In this document: positions 1-9,600 of the stretch, piece after piece | How positions within the stretch are numbered: the first letter of the stretch is position 1 | Layout of the letters: the number at the start of each line of letters is the position of its first letter | Origin: a virus | Direction: 5' to 3' (one strand) | Virus record (IMG/VR): IMGVR_UViG_3300009164_005114 | Span: 18,856 to 82,855 of that record | Length of the DNA stretch: 64,000 nucleotides | The notes under the pieces: model-generated | Databases searched by the model: none | What the model was told of the DNA's origin: nothing | The model's input: the letters and a program-made list of their open reading frames with translations, nothing else | Position numbers and translations under genes: made by a program

Positions 1-2305
1 TTGTAGTTACAGTACTAACAGCGTATTGCATTTGTTCTTTAGTAACTTCTTTTGAAGAAATTGCTTGTTGAATTTGAAATAAATCGTTTGGACTAATAGT
101 ATAATATTTTTTAGCCAATTCGTATAAATCATATTTTCTACATCCCGCAAAGAATGAATCTAAAATACTATCAACTCTAACTTTATTAGTTTCATTTGCC
201 AACACTTTATTAACAATAACATTTAATACTGACGGATGGTCAACAACAATTTTCCAAGTTAAACTACCACTTCTACTTGTATTTTTATAGGTGTAGATTG
301 GTTCAGGTCTTCCTAAGAAATCATTCGCATTCCAATTGGCAGTAACTGTTTCACTAAATGTTAACCCATATGGAGGGAACCACATAACTCTACCACCGTT
401 AGGTCCTCTTTCACAAACAGGTAAATCTGAAACAGAAAATCCTGGTGTATTTGAAGTTGCCCATGCTAAATTTTCTAATGAGAACATATATTTTTTAGCA
501 TAAGCATTATTATAACTTCCAATTAAATTTGTTGAGTCTTGACCCCCTTCTTGTTTGTTTGGAGCGATATTAAGATTATATGTTTTATCTAACACAGAAT
601 ATGAAAATCTTCTACCTTCAGTTGTAATACCATCAGTTTTTTGAAGGTCATTATATTGAAGATACGGAATGTCTTTGGCAAATACTCTACAGTATTCAGT
701 ACCAACTTCTTGTCCAATTGCCCCAACATAAGTTAAAACTCTTGAACCTTTTGTCATTTCAGTATATCCGTCATTGAATACTTTACTAACTTGGTCAATC
801 GCATTACCAACATGTTGTAATCGTTTACCACCTTGTGGTTGGCTGTCAACAATTCTTTGTGTTTTATCAAGAATAGAACCTTGTTTAAATGTTCTTTCTG
901 TTGATTCAGTTGAATTATATGATGATGGTTTAAAGTCAGAATCTTCTCTGATTATTTCACCACCAATACCAACTTTCTTACCAGCATTACCTTTGTATTT
1001 TGGTGACACCCATGTGAATCCACCTTCAATACCACCACCATTACTATATGTCGGACCATTAGCACCTAAACGAATTTCTTTACTTGGACCTTCATATAGT
1101 TGAGCTAATTCTGATGGACCATAAACAGGAGATTGTTGTTCATTACCAAATGAGTCAACAGGTAACGCTCTACTTGGTGAGAATACTCTTGAAGGGTCAG
1201 AACTTGTTGACCCAACATAAAAATTAGAATTATTTGTTTCTGTACCAACAATAGCACCACCTAATCTATCAAGTAATGTTCTGTCGTAATTTGGCTTATA
1301 TCTGTTGTAGTTAATATTTTTCCACAACAAAGATTTTTGCCCCGCACCTGTATTGTTATAAAATATTTGTGTACCAGTCTTACCAGCACCTAATAAGTTA
1401 CTTACAAAATTACCTGCTGCTGCAATTGGATTTGCAAGTAACGATTGTCCAATTGTTGTTGGTTGTGCAGGGTTAACATTTGGGTCAAAATAAGAACCTG
1501 GAATTAATGAGAATGGAGCAACACTACCACCCAATCTAAGTAAGAAATCTGCAGATGCCGAAACAGGATTAGATGGAACTGTAATTTGATAATTTGGCTC
1601 AATTAAAGGAACATTACCTGTTAATATATTAACAAGATTAGTACTACTGTTAACATTTAAAAAATTAGCACGACCTATTGTTTCTCTAATAATCGCTCTA
1701 CCTATTCTTTCTTGAAACTCTTTCTTAAGTGTTTTTGCACCTAATCGAGCAATATATGAATCCGCACTTAATAAACCATTACTACCTTGTGGGTCTGGAT
1801 TTAATAAAATTGAAAGTGGTGTATAAGATGAAGGATTGATAATTGTTGGGTATGGTTGACCATTTGGTATTCTACCGCCATCAGGATATACAATTTCTAA
1901 TGTTGTAACCGCTTCACCCGCATCAAAGGTATTACTTGTTGAGTAAGCATTAAGTGGTTTCCATATTTGTGTTGCAGCATATCCCGTATCAACAATATGA
2001 GCATCTTGTTGTCCAGGGCCATACTCCCCTTGATTTGAAGTTGTATTTAAGTTACCACTAATATCTGGTGCCAATTCATATCCACCATCATTACCCCATC
2101 TATTTAGTGGGTATTGTTTGTCCGCAAAAAATGTAGTATCAATTAATCCATCAGGACTATCAACTACCGCATAATCCGATTGAATCACCTCGTAAGTTGT
2201 AGGTGGCGTGGCGGGGTTAGGAGATTTAGCATAAGGTACTAAATTCCTGGTGATTAGTTTTTTTCTAAACCCCTCTGTGCTAATATAATCTAATGGACTC
2301 CCCAT
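1..2305 (-). CDS. Large baseplate/tail structural protein (3' end beyond window)
   Basis: The frame is open from an ATG at 2305 to the left edge (about 768 codons; start MGSPLDYIS), so the C-terminus is missing. A conserved-looking module near residues 630-680 (VMWFPPYGLTF, then IYTYKNTSRSGSLTWKI) resembles, from memory, large myovirus baseplate or tail proteins; I cannot name the family. It is the gene after the tape measure in the direction of transcription, where T4 has the tail-tube cap genes 48 and 54, but it is far longer than either. The sequence is rich in Asn, Gly, Pro and Ser, typical of beta-rich virion proteins. A TATTTAT element lies 14 bases upstream of the ATG. The structural role is inferred from context. 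Confidence 0.6.
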   Translation of the reverse strand, partial: MGSPLDYISTEGFRKKLITRNLVPYAKSPNPATPPTTYEVIQSDYAVVDSPDGLIDTTFFADKQYPLNRWGNDGGYELAPDISGNLNTTSNQGEYGPGQQDAHIVDTGYAATQIWKPLNAYSTSNTFDAGEAVTTLEIVYPDGGRIPNGQPYPTIINPSSYTPLSILLNPDPQGSNGLLSADSYIARLGAKTLKKEFQERIGRAIIRETIGRANFLNVNSSTNLVNILTGNVPLIEPNYQITVPSNPVSASADFLLRLGGSVAPFSLIPGSYFDPNVNPAQPTTIGQSLLANPIAAAGNFVSNLLGAGKTGTQIFYNNTGAGQKSLLWKNINYNRYKPNYDRTLLDRLGGAIVGTETNNSNFYVGSTSSDPSRVFSPSRALPVDSFGNEQQSPVYGPSELAQLYEGPSKEIRLGANGPTYSNGGGIEGGFTWVSPKYKGNAGKKVGIGGEIIREDSDFKPSSYNSTESTERTFKQGSILDKTQRIVDSQPQGGKRLQHVGNAIDQVSKVFNDGYTEMTKGSRVLTYVGAIGQEVGTEYCRVFAKDIPYLQYNDLQKTDGITTEGRRFSYSVLDKTYNLNIAPNKQEGGQDSTNLIGSYNNAYAKKYMFSLENLAWATSNTPGFSVSDLPVCERGPNGGRVMWFPPYGLTFSETVTANWNANDFLGRPEPIYTYKNTSRSGSLTWKIVVDHPSVLNVIVNKVLANETNKVRVDSILDSFFAGCRKYDLYELAKKYYTISPNDLFQIQQAISSKEVTKEQMQYAVSTVTT

Positions 2306-2319
2306 TTATACTTTTCTTA

Positions 2320-2326
2320 ATAAATA
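2320..2326 (-). promoter_or_regulatory. Candidate late promoter element TATTTAT
   Basis: TATTTAT on the coding strand, ending 14 bases before the ATG at 2305. It is one of 17 such elements placed just upstream of start codons in this window. Confidence 0.5.
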
Positions 2327-2348
2327 GGTTAAAGGTAATTTTTTATCA

Positions 2349-4205
2349 TTAATATGAGACAACACCTTGACCTTTATTTGATTTTGTGTCAGATAAACTT
2401 AAAACATATTGTTTAAATTGGTCACTGTTAAAAATCGCATTTAATTGTTGTTGTGTTAGTGTAGTTCCTGGCGGGGTATCTATAGTAATTTTAAACTCAC
2501 CAAACTCAATTTTACTTGTTGTAGTTTTACTTTCAGTATTTGTTAAACTAGCATTTCGACTTACAGTTCTTTCCCCTAAAACATCTGTAAGAGATATTGG
2601 TTTTTGTGTTGTGGCGGCTGATTTTGATTTAACCGCACTAGCTGCGGAAGTTGTTGGTCTTCCTACCGCAGTTAAAAGTTCTTCAGAATATTTTTTGAAT
2701 TCTTTTTCAATAGTACTTGAACCAGTAACACCTTGGTTAGTTTTTTGAAGAATATCTTTAAGTGCTTCCATACCTTTATTACCCATACCACTCGCAGTAT
2801 TTGTAATACCTTCCTCAATTGCTTTAACTTTTTTAGATAAATCCTCATTACTTAACTTACCTGAAGTATTCGCAACATATAAATCTCTCATTTCTTTAAT
2901 AGCGTCATTAACTTTTTCTGTTATTACCGCGCTACCAGGAACAGTTGTATCAACCGCTTTACTAAGTGACCTTGTAATTCTATCTGCTCCTAATAAATTA
3001 CCTCTAATCGCAGAAGACCCCGCAACACCATAAGTTGCTTTGGCGACATTACCCTCAATTGCTCGTTGGATGTTTTTTAATACATCTAATTGACTTGTTT
3101 GAATTTCTTCTAAAGTTTTGGGAGCATTAGCCTGTTGTTCCCTTAACTTTTCCATTTCGTCCTGAGTAATATCACCTAATTTTTTGGTTTCAACTTTACC
3201 AGTTTCATCGTCTTTAAGTTGTACAACATACTCACCATCTTTCATTGTTGCCATATTGGCGAAGAATTGTTTATCTTCTTCGTCTTTAAATTTCAATGAA
3301 GGATTAATGGCCGAAACTCTTTTATCTAAATCTGCAGCAGCTAAAGCTGATTTTGTAAGTTGTTCATAAGAGATACCCGTCTCTTTAGACATTTCTCTTA
3401 ATGTTAATACACCTTGTGGATTTATTTTAAACGATTTGCTTTTTTCGTCAAATTCAGTAAATTGTTTTGTGGCTTTGATTAAACTGTCTTGTAATGCACC
3501 TGGGTCGTTAATTGCATCATTCATTAAGGCAAACGGGTCACCTAATTGTCCAACAGCTAATCCTAATCTTTGGAATGATGCCGCCATGTTAATAGCACCT
3601 TCAGGGTCTATAACTTTATTAGCAAATTCAGCGGTAGTTTTCATGTCAAATCTTAACATTGAAGCTTGAGCCGCCATTTTAGTTAACCCCTGAACACCAT
3701 CGTTAAAGTTAAATCTATTCATTAACTCCATGTTATTAGCAACATCGGTCATTACAGTTCTAGCATTCAAACCAATACTTTGAACATATTCAATAGATTT
3801 TTCTAAATTTGGTCCAATTTGAGATGTTTCATACCCAACTTTTGAAAAAGAATCAACCAATTCTTTAGCCCCAACACCTAATACTGTAGACGCGGCATAT
3901 AATTTACTAACTTGGTCTTCAGTTGCAATAACATTTCGTCTCGAACCTTCGGCAATTTTTGCCATAGTGTTTGAAACATCATTAATATCTCCACCTAATC
4001 TAATAACTCCTGCGGCCGCTCTAGAAACCGCATCGTTCATTTCATCTAATCTGGTTCTACCCTGAACAAAAGAATTATTTAGTTTATCGGCCTGTTGGTA
4101 CATGTTACCGATAGAGTCTAATATTTTTTCAATAGGTGACCCTAAACTATCAACGGTTTCTTTAAGTTCTTTAGCACTACCTTCGTCTTTTGGATTTCCT
4201 GCCAT
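2349..4205 (-). CDS. Tail tape measure protein (gp29-like)
   Basis: 618 residues, close to T4 gp29 (about 590). Mostly predicted helix, rich in Ala, Lys, Ser and Thr, with heptad-like stretches and no catalytic motifs. The region from about residue 60 to 260 (VSRAAAGVIRLGGDINDVS through MAASFQRLGLAVGQLGDPF) looks like the core of phage tape measure proteins. In the cell it would set tail length and lie inside the tail tube. Gene order supports this: sheath, HAD protein, tube, gp26-like protein, frameshift extension, then this gene. A TATTTAT element lies 20 bases upstream. Family assignment is from composition, length and position rather than a profile match. Confidence 0.7.
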   Translation of the reverse strand: MAGNPKDEGSAKELKETVDSLGSPIEKILDSIGNMYQQADKLNNSFVQGRTRLDEMNDAVSRAAAGVIRLGGDINDVSNTMAKIAEGSRRNVIATEDQVSKLYAASTVLGVGAKELVDSFSKVGYETSQIGPNLEKSIEYVQSIGLNARTVMTDVANNMELMNRFNFNDGVQGLTKMAAQASMLRFDMKTTAEFANKVIDPEGAINMAASFQRLGLAVGQLGDPFALMNDAINDPGALQDSLIKATKQFTEFDEKSKSFKINPQGVLTLREMSKETGISYEQLTKSALAAADLDKRVSAINPSLKFKDEEDKQFFANMATMKDGEYVVQLKDDETGKVETKKLGDITQDEMEKLREQQANAPKTLEEIQTSQLDVLKNIQRAIEGNVAKATYGVAGSSAIRGNLLGADRITRSLSKAVDTTVPGSAVITEKVNDAIKEMRDLYVANTSGKLSNEDLSKKVKAIEEGITNTASGMGNKGMEALKDILQKTNQGVTGSSTIEKEFKKYSEELLTAVGRPTTSAASAVKSKSAATTQKPISLTDVLGERTVSRNASLTNTESKTTTSKIEFGEFKITIDTPPGTTLTQQQLNAIFNSDQFKQYVLSLSDTKSNKGQGVVSY

Positions 4206-4225
4206 GATATTAATTGGTTATGTAT

Positions 4226-4232
4226 ATAAATA
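4226..4232 (-). promoter_or_regulatory. Candidate late promoter element TATTTAT
   Basis: TATTTAT on the minus strand, 20 bases before the tape measure ATG and directly after the hairpin that ends the upstream unit. Confidence 0.5.
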
Positions 4233-4233
4233 G

Positions 4234-4262
4234 AAGAAGGACCAAAAATTTTAGTCCTTCTT
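4234..4262 (-). terminator. Hairpin ending the gp26-like unit
   Basis: Nine-base perfect stem AAGAAGGAC / GTCCTTCTT with an 11-base AT-rich loop. It overlaps the stop codon (4251-4253) of the frameshift extension. The sequence after it on the minus strand is only weakly T-rich, so it may be a terminator or an mRNA-end stabiliser. Confidence 0.5.
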
Positions 4263-4403
4263 ATTATCTTCGAGCCATTTGTCCAATAAATATTTTCTAA
4301 CAAATATTGGCATTCGCTCAAAATCTTGATATGTAATTTTCATTAAAGTATTCAGATAGTAAAACTCATCTATCTGATTTTTTCTATAATCAGAAGAAAG
4401 GGC
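4251..4403 (-). CDS. +1-frame extension of the gp26-like gene (tail assembly chaperone T-like part)
   Basis: A 50-codon open stretch in the +1 frame relative to the gp26-like gene, overlapping its end and running to a TAA at 4251-4253. No ATG precedes its only in-frame ATG at 4343 (which would give a 30-residue peptide). The coding look (DEFYYLNTL, then DFERMPIFVRKYLLDKW) suggests translation from the preceding gene by +1 (or -2) slippage. A plausible site is TTT TTT C followed by CGC at 4410-4402, where tRNA-Phe could move from UUU to UUC before an Arg codon likely to be rare here. It is analogous to G/GT chaperones encoded before tape measures and, by position, to T4 gene 51. Independent translation of the 30-residue ORF is the alternative. 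Confidence 0.5.
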   Translation of the reverse strand, partial: ALSSDYRKNQIDEFYYLNTLMKITYQDFERMPIFVRKYLLDKWLEDNKKD

Positions 4404-5133
4404 GAAAAAAGTCGACCCCAAAACCAACATTCACTGTTAGTCTTTCTCCTGACGGGGCCATTATAATTTTAGTCATATCCAATCTTGGTTCGTTCTCATT
4501 CATAAAATTTTTAATGAACTTTGAATCGGCAATTGGCATTGACTCGATGAATTTTGCAATAACTGCTTTATCGGTTGAACCGTCAATCTCAATGATTTCT
4601 TTTTGTAATCTCCAAGTAACTCTTGGAACAACTCTGCCTTGGGGGTATGTTTCTGCTAATCTACCAATCTCCATAATTTCACCATAATTTAAAGGTTTAA
4701 TTTTAATTGTTGATTGTGATTTTGGTAAAAGAATTGTAAAACTACCGTCTTCATTTGGTTGTTGTCCGTTAATGATAGATAGTTCATCCAACCTAACATT
4801 TGTTTGAAATACTTTTTTAGTTGATGGGTCTGTAAGATTTAATGTCATCTCAGGACCAAATGCCGTGTTTCTTAAAAATATTAAGATTGCCTCAACATCA
4901 CCTTCAATTAGGTCTTCAACCCTAACATCTGGTTCGTAAATTTTTGCTCTTAATAAAGTCATTGTTAAATCATTAGTTCCACCCATCAAAATGTTTTCAT
5001 CTGATGCGGTAAGATAACCAACTTTTAATGATTTCTTTTTGTTTTTGTAGAAAATACCTTGAGAAGGTAATGGTACCACATCGTGTGGTAGTGTAAAATT
5101 TTGTTGACCGTAGTCGATTGTTTGATTATCCAT
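4390..5133 (-). CDS. gp26-like baseplate hub / tail assembly protein
   Basis: 247 residues. The N-terminal region (VVPLPSQGIFY, then KVGYLTASDENIL) carries the signature I associate with the T4 gp26 baseplate family (T4_baseplate in Pfam): a proline-rich start, then Gly-x-Leu-Thr-x-x-Asp-Glu. T4 gp26 (about 208 residues) is needed for hub assembly and does not remain as a major virion part, so an assembly-chaperone role is likely. It lies between the tail tube and tape measure genes. The reading frame ends FFRPFF and overlaps a well-formed +1-frame extension, giving a possible 293-residue fusion. A strong hairpin separates it from the tube gene and no TATTTAT element precedes it, so it may depend on readthrough. 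Confidence 0.65.
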   Translation of the reverse strand: MDNQTIDYGQQNFTLPHDVVPLPSQGIFYKNKKKSLKVGYLTASDENILMGGTNDLTMTLLRAKIYEPDVRVEDLIEGDVEAILIFLRNTAFGPEMTLNLTDPSTKKVFQTNVRLDELSIINGQQPNEDGSFTILLPKSQSTIKIKPLNYGEIMEIGRLAETYPQGRVVPRVTWRLQKEIIEIDGSTDKAVIAKFIESMPIADSKFIKNFMNENEPRLDMTKIIMAPSGERLTVNVGFGVDFFRPFF

Positions 5134-5142
5134 ATAAAAAAA

Positions 5143-5173
5143 TTAACCGTAAAGTTTAGTGCTTTACGGTTAA
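5143..5173 (-). terminator. Strong hairpin between tail tube and gp26-like genes
   Basis: Twelve-base perfect stem TTAACCGTAAAG / CTTTACGGTTAA with a seven-base loop, followed on the minus strand by TTTTTTT. A good intrinsic terminator for the tail tube mRNA. Partial readthrough would make tube protein in excess of the downstream assembly proteins. Confidence 0.75.
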
Positions 5174-5205
5174 ATATAATTGATTGTAAAATTTTGTAAA
5201 TAAGA

Positions 5206-5694
5206 TTAGTAAACTAGTACACATCTATCCATTCTCAATGTCGCAGTAATAGACGCTAAAGCATCTGTTTTGTAGTCTAACGCATTGAAGTTAACGTCTG
5301 TTAAGAATGTTCCGTAAAGAATCCATTTCTCAACAACAACACCTGTTGGGTCCAACATTTCAAGGTCGATGTCTTTTTTGTAACCCGCAGCATAACCCAT
5401 ACGACCTGTCACTGATTCAGCATGTAGACGAACCCACTCCATAAGAGCTTGAGCCGCTGAAGGTCCAATTGGGTCTCTAAACGTTACGTTAATTGTTTGC
5501 CAGTTAAATCTACCAGCAACGAAAGTTGAAGTGTTTAAGAACGGTATCTCAACTGGTGCAATTTGAATATGAGGTCTTGATGTAGATTCTACAAACCACT
5601 CGTTAATACCCAAACTTGACGGAAACCTTAAGATGAAACGGTTTTGGCGTTTCGGTTCGTAAGGTATCGGCATTTTCATTAATAAATCAGCCAT
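5206..5694 (-). CDS. gp19: Tail tube protein (gp19-like)
   Basis: 162 residues, essentially the length of T4 gp19 (163). The features fit the T4 tube family: N-terminal RQNRFILRFPSSLGINEWFVES, a central beta-rich core (FNWQTINVTFRDPIGPSAAQAL, then EWVRLH), a Leu-Asp-Pro-Thr-Gly-Val turn, and a C-terminal strand ending CVLVY. Copies stack as hexameric rings to form the inner tube around the tape measure. The gene sits two genes from the sheath, with its own TATTTAT element and a strong terminator behind it, as expected for a very abundant product. Confidence 0.85.
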   Translation of the reverse strand: MADLLMKMPIPYEPKRQNRFILRFPSSLGINEWFVESTSRPHIQIAPVEIPFLNTSTFVAGRFNWQTINVTFRDPIGPSAAQALMEWVRLHAESVTGRMGYAAGYKKDIDLEMLDPTGVVVEKWILYGTFLTDVNFNALDYKTDALASITATLRMDRCVLVY

Positions 5695-5730
5695 GTTATT
5701 TTAATTTTTTTGTTTCTTTAGTTTATATCT

Positions 5731-5737
5731 ATAAATA
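5731..5737 (-). promoter_or_regulatory. Candidate late promoter element TATTTAT
   Basis: TATTTATAGATATAAAC on the minus strand, 36 bases before the tail tube ATG. This is the longest leader among the clear virion genes. Confidence 0.5.
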
Positions 5738-5789
5738 TAGTCTTGTTAAAAAATTTTTCTCTTTACTTTTAATTTGGACGGATTATAAT

Positions 5790-6620
5790 CTAATTATATT
5801 CCTTTTTAACGCCTCCAGCAGTAGAATAAGTCTTAACTATATTATCTGGTTTATCTTTAAAATGTTTACTCATTACTTCAACATTTCTAATATCATCATC
5901 TGAAAATCCAATACTAGGTTGCTCTGGTACAAAATTATTTGACACATCGTTTTTAATATATGCCTTCTTATTAAGAACTGAAGCCATCGCCTTTATATAA
6001 GATACAAATTCTTCCATTGCACGAACTTTTGCTTCTTCGGGATTGGCAGCACCTGTTTCATCTCCAAAAGACACAGGGTGAAACTTACAAAGTTCCAAGT
6101 ACGACTTAATTAATTCATCGTCACTCATGTCCCCTTCATCCGTAAATGTTCTATATTTTTTAAGGTTCTTAATTAATTTGTCTTTATCTATACCATGAAA
6201 TCCATCAATAATGTAATTGTAAACAGCTTGTTTTAATGTGTTTGGGTTGTGACCTCTTGCGGTAATAATTGAAAAAATTGAACCGTTATTGATTGCCTCT
6301 CTAAAATCACTAAACGCTGGACCAAGTTTTGCTCTCATGGTATCTACTAAAAAATCTTTGTCACCTGCGGTTCTAAAATTTCTAAATGGGTCTTCAGCGA
6401 ATCCTAAAATGGTATTACCCTTATAATCAAAAGGTTCTTTACCTATTTGACTTCTATATTCCGCAAAGTCATCAGTACTCATACCAACTTCATCACCACT
6501 TTCAGTTTTTAATACTATCTTTGTTGGCATATGAACAATGTTGTCATCCCAATCAAATGCATAATATTTCATATCGGGTGTACCCTCACCTTTAAAACCT
6601 TCTTTAAGTTGTCTTTTCAT
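5790..6620 (-). CDS. HAD-superfamily hydrolase-like protein in the tail cluster
   Basis: 276 residues. HAD motif I is visible as AFDWDDN (Asp23, Asp25), close to the N-terminus. A motif II-like IITARGHN follows near residue 115, and acidic residues downstream (SFGDETG) could serve as motif IV. An internal ATG gives an alternative start directly before the HAD core (MKYYAFDWDD). The family removes phosphate from small molecules or polynucleotides; the substrate here is unknown. Its place between sheath and tube genes is unusual for an enzyme, and it has no promoter element of its own, so it is probably co-transcribed with the sheath. The N-terminal LKEG fits the (I/L)-x-E motif seen elsewhere in the window. 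Confidence 0.65.
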   Translation of the reverse strand: MKRQLKEGFKGEGTPDMKYYAFDWDDNIVHMPTKIVLKTESGDEVGMSTDDFAEYRSQIGKEPFDYKGNTILGFAEDPFRNFRTAGDKDFLVDTMRAKLGPAFSDFREAINNGSIFSIITARGHNPNTLKQAVYNYIIDGFHGIDKDKLIKNLKKYRTFTDEGDMSDDELIKSYLELCKFHPVSFGDETGAANPEEAKVRAMEEFVSYIKAMASVLNKKAYIKNDVSNNFVPEQPSIGFSDDDIRNVEVMSKHFKDKPDNIVKTYSTAGGVKKEYN

Positions 6621-6633
6621 ACTTTGGCATTTA

Positions 6634-6654
6634 GGGGGTACTTAATGTACCCCC
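6634..6654 (-). terminator. GC-rich hairpin after the sheath gene
   Basis: Perfect eight-base stem GGGGGTAC / GTACCCCC with a five-base AT loop, between the sheath stop and the HAD gene start. No T-run follows, so it may instead protect the sheath mRNA end or reduce readthrough into the HAD gene. Confidence 0.5.
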
Positions 6655-6663
6655 ATGAATTTA

Positions 6664-9600
6664 TTATATATTTTCAAACGAAGCTCCTGTTGGAGTAATG
6701 AAGAATTCAATATCAATAAACTCCAAAGCTTTCGTAGGTTTTAGGTAGATTTTACCTGTTAAAGTGTTTCTATCTAAATCTTCAGGTGAAGAAGATACTG
6801 TTACACGGAAATCGTATAAACCTCTGTCTCTTCTAATTGAATCTAAGATAGGGTTAACACTATCCAAGAATTGTTGTCTAACAACTTGGTCGTTTTGTTC
6901 AAACAATAATCTTACCGCCACTGCTGAAATCAATTTACGAGCTTGTAGTAATAATCTTCTTACGTTTAATCTGTTAAGTGCTGTGTCAGCAACTTGTAGA
7001 GTTTTATTACCCCAAATTACAGTTCCAACATCAGAGAAAGTTGCGATAGGGTTAATTCTACCTTGATACAATGTATCTCTATCAGTTTGTGTAAGTTTTT
7101 GTCTAGCTTTGATTGAGTTTACAAGACCTCTTGTGTAACCCGCTGATGCAAACCAAGGGAATGAAATGTTATCTGTCAACGCTAAGTTTCTACAAACCTC
7201 ACCTGTTGGTGGTAAATAAATTTGAGTATTGTTAACTGTATCTCTTGTTAAAATCCAAGGATAATAAGTTGCGGTATAGTTAGAGTCAATTCCTGTGTTA
7301 TCTAAGTTATCAACCGCTTCTTGTGAGTAGATGATATCTTGTGGGTTGGTTGAATCTGGTGTATACATATTATAGTCAGGAGTTGTTGCGATATAAACCG
7401 AGTCAGCTCTTGAATATTGTACCATATCTATTGCTTCTTCTACTAAGTTTGAGTTATTAACATAATCAATACTTGAAGTTGCAAACACGTTAATGTTAGT
7501 TGCTTCAGGATTTGCAAATGTTAAGATACCAAGTAAGTAAGCGTAATAGTCAGTGTTTGCGAAATCTTGAGTATTATTTTGAACCACAATTCTTTTGAAT
7601 ATACCGTCACCTGTTGCGGTTGGATATCTTGAAGAAGGGTATGCTCCTGATAAATAACCTGAAGAACCTAATTGGAATCTATCTTGGTTAGTTCTAAACT
7701 CTCTGTAAATATCCCATCCATCAAATCCACCTGCAAAACACACTGTGTATTTTCTTGAATAAATAAAGTAATAAGGATTTTCTTGAGTTTGCGGGTCAAA
7801 TCTAAAGTCAGCAGTTCCACATTCAAATGCCGTTTGTCCACTTGTCATTGAAGTTCTTGCGATTGTTACAACTGTAGCACCTGAGTCCATATGGAAACCT
7901 CTACTCAAATAATTCCATTTAACTGATTCTGTAGCTAATTCCCACCCAACAATTGGGTTTTGTTTACCTTTGTATGTTAGTAATGACTCATCAACACCAT
8001 ATTGTGTTGAGAATCCTAAATATGTTTTTCTAACAATATCTCCCCCTGATTCAACTGTTCCTCCTCCAACGGCAGAACCGAATGGTGGATTTGCAATAAC
8101 CTCTCCAGGGTAATCATATTTAGTTTTAAATTTAGGGAATGGTGATGGATATACATTAGCGTCTTCATATTCTCTTTGTGTGTAACCGTAGAAACCACAA
8201 GGTAATGAGTCTATTGGATATTCATTTGCCATTTCAACCATTATATATTTTGAAATTAATGCGAACTCACCGTTAGACGAACCAATCTTTTTAGCAATAA
8301 AGTTATTTGTACCTGGGTCCATATTACAATTTGTAAATTTCTCAATTACAATTGGATTAGAATCAGTGTCAAAGAAATTTCTAACTAATACATCAAAAGA
8401 CATATTATTAAACGATAAATTAGCAATTGAAACTTTAACTTCGGTATTTGCTGCATCACCATCAGAAATTGATATGAATTTAAACAAATCATATACTTTA
8501 TTACCTCTTAATTCTGAAACTAAGAAAGGTGTTTCAGGTGATTGATATTTTTCTAAATTCCATGCAATTGATGAACTTGATTGACTTCTTGCGTCTGGTA
8601 GTGCAATTAAATCACAATTTAATCCACGAACATAACCTTGACTATAACCATAATTCAAACTTCCTTGATAAATTTCTTCAACATAAATTGGAACTTGGAA
8701 TCTTGATTTACCAAAATTATCAACACCCAATACTTTAGTTATATATTTTGCAGATGATGCTAATAATGAAGTCTCAAATGAGAATGTGTTATTATCTTTA
8801 GTTACACCTGAAAGTAAGAAAGATGCATATGGAGATTGAGTTATACCCGAATATTGACCTGTACAAACAAGTTGTAAGTTATTAGGTACCCATGTATTGT
8901 TATTATTGTAATCAATACCTACTTCATAAACAGGACCATGGTCAACACTATCAGCACTGTTTGCGTAAAGTGAGATACCTCTTGAACGAATAGTACCTAC
9001 AACCATATTATTATATTCAGAGTAAGCAGTACCTGTAAATTGGTAAGTCATACCTGTAATAGTACCTGTAAATTCTGTAGATGTTGCACCAGTTGCTAAA
9101 GTACCTACAGTGTAGTAGAATGAATATCCTGTATAAGCATTTCCTGAAGAAATGTCAAAGTTTGCATAATACCATGGGTCGTTTGATGACGAAGTTAAAT
9201 CATTCTGAGCTAAATTGTTTTCACACTTATATGGGTCTTTAATAACATTATAAGTGTTTGTTAAACCGTAGTAATCGCTTTCAGGAATTGCACCGTACAT
9301 AACAACAGTTGTTGCTGAAAGGTTAGGGCTATCCATAATACCGTCTAAAATAGAATTAAAGTCACTTTGTAATGTTGATGTAGAACCATCAGACAATCTA
9401 TATTGTACATTTAAATTTGCTTGAACCTCAACAGGAAGTTGAGAAAGGTTTGTAAATGTAACAGTATTCCCTGTAGAATTACCTGTAAACGTTGCAGTAA
9501 AAGGTGCACTACTTGTGTTTATTGCAATTGTTGTAGGGTCAACATTGGCAATTAACGAAAGACTCCAAGATGGACCCGCGTCATAACCTGATAGACCTAA

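Noticed and set aside
774-1103. Plus-strand frame of 109 codons at the left end
   Set aside because: Lies opposite the long minus-strand structural gene, has no promoter or start context, and its composition is an antisense artefact.
5731-5737. ATAAATA read as a T4 TATAAATA late promoter on the plus strand
   Set aside because: At this and the other minus-strand sites the T4-like reading points away from the gene. The element is consistent only when read as TATTTAT in coding orientation.
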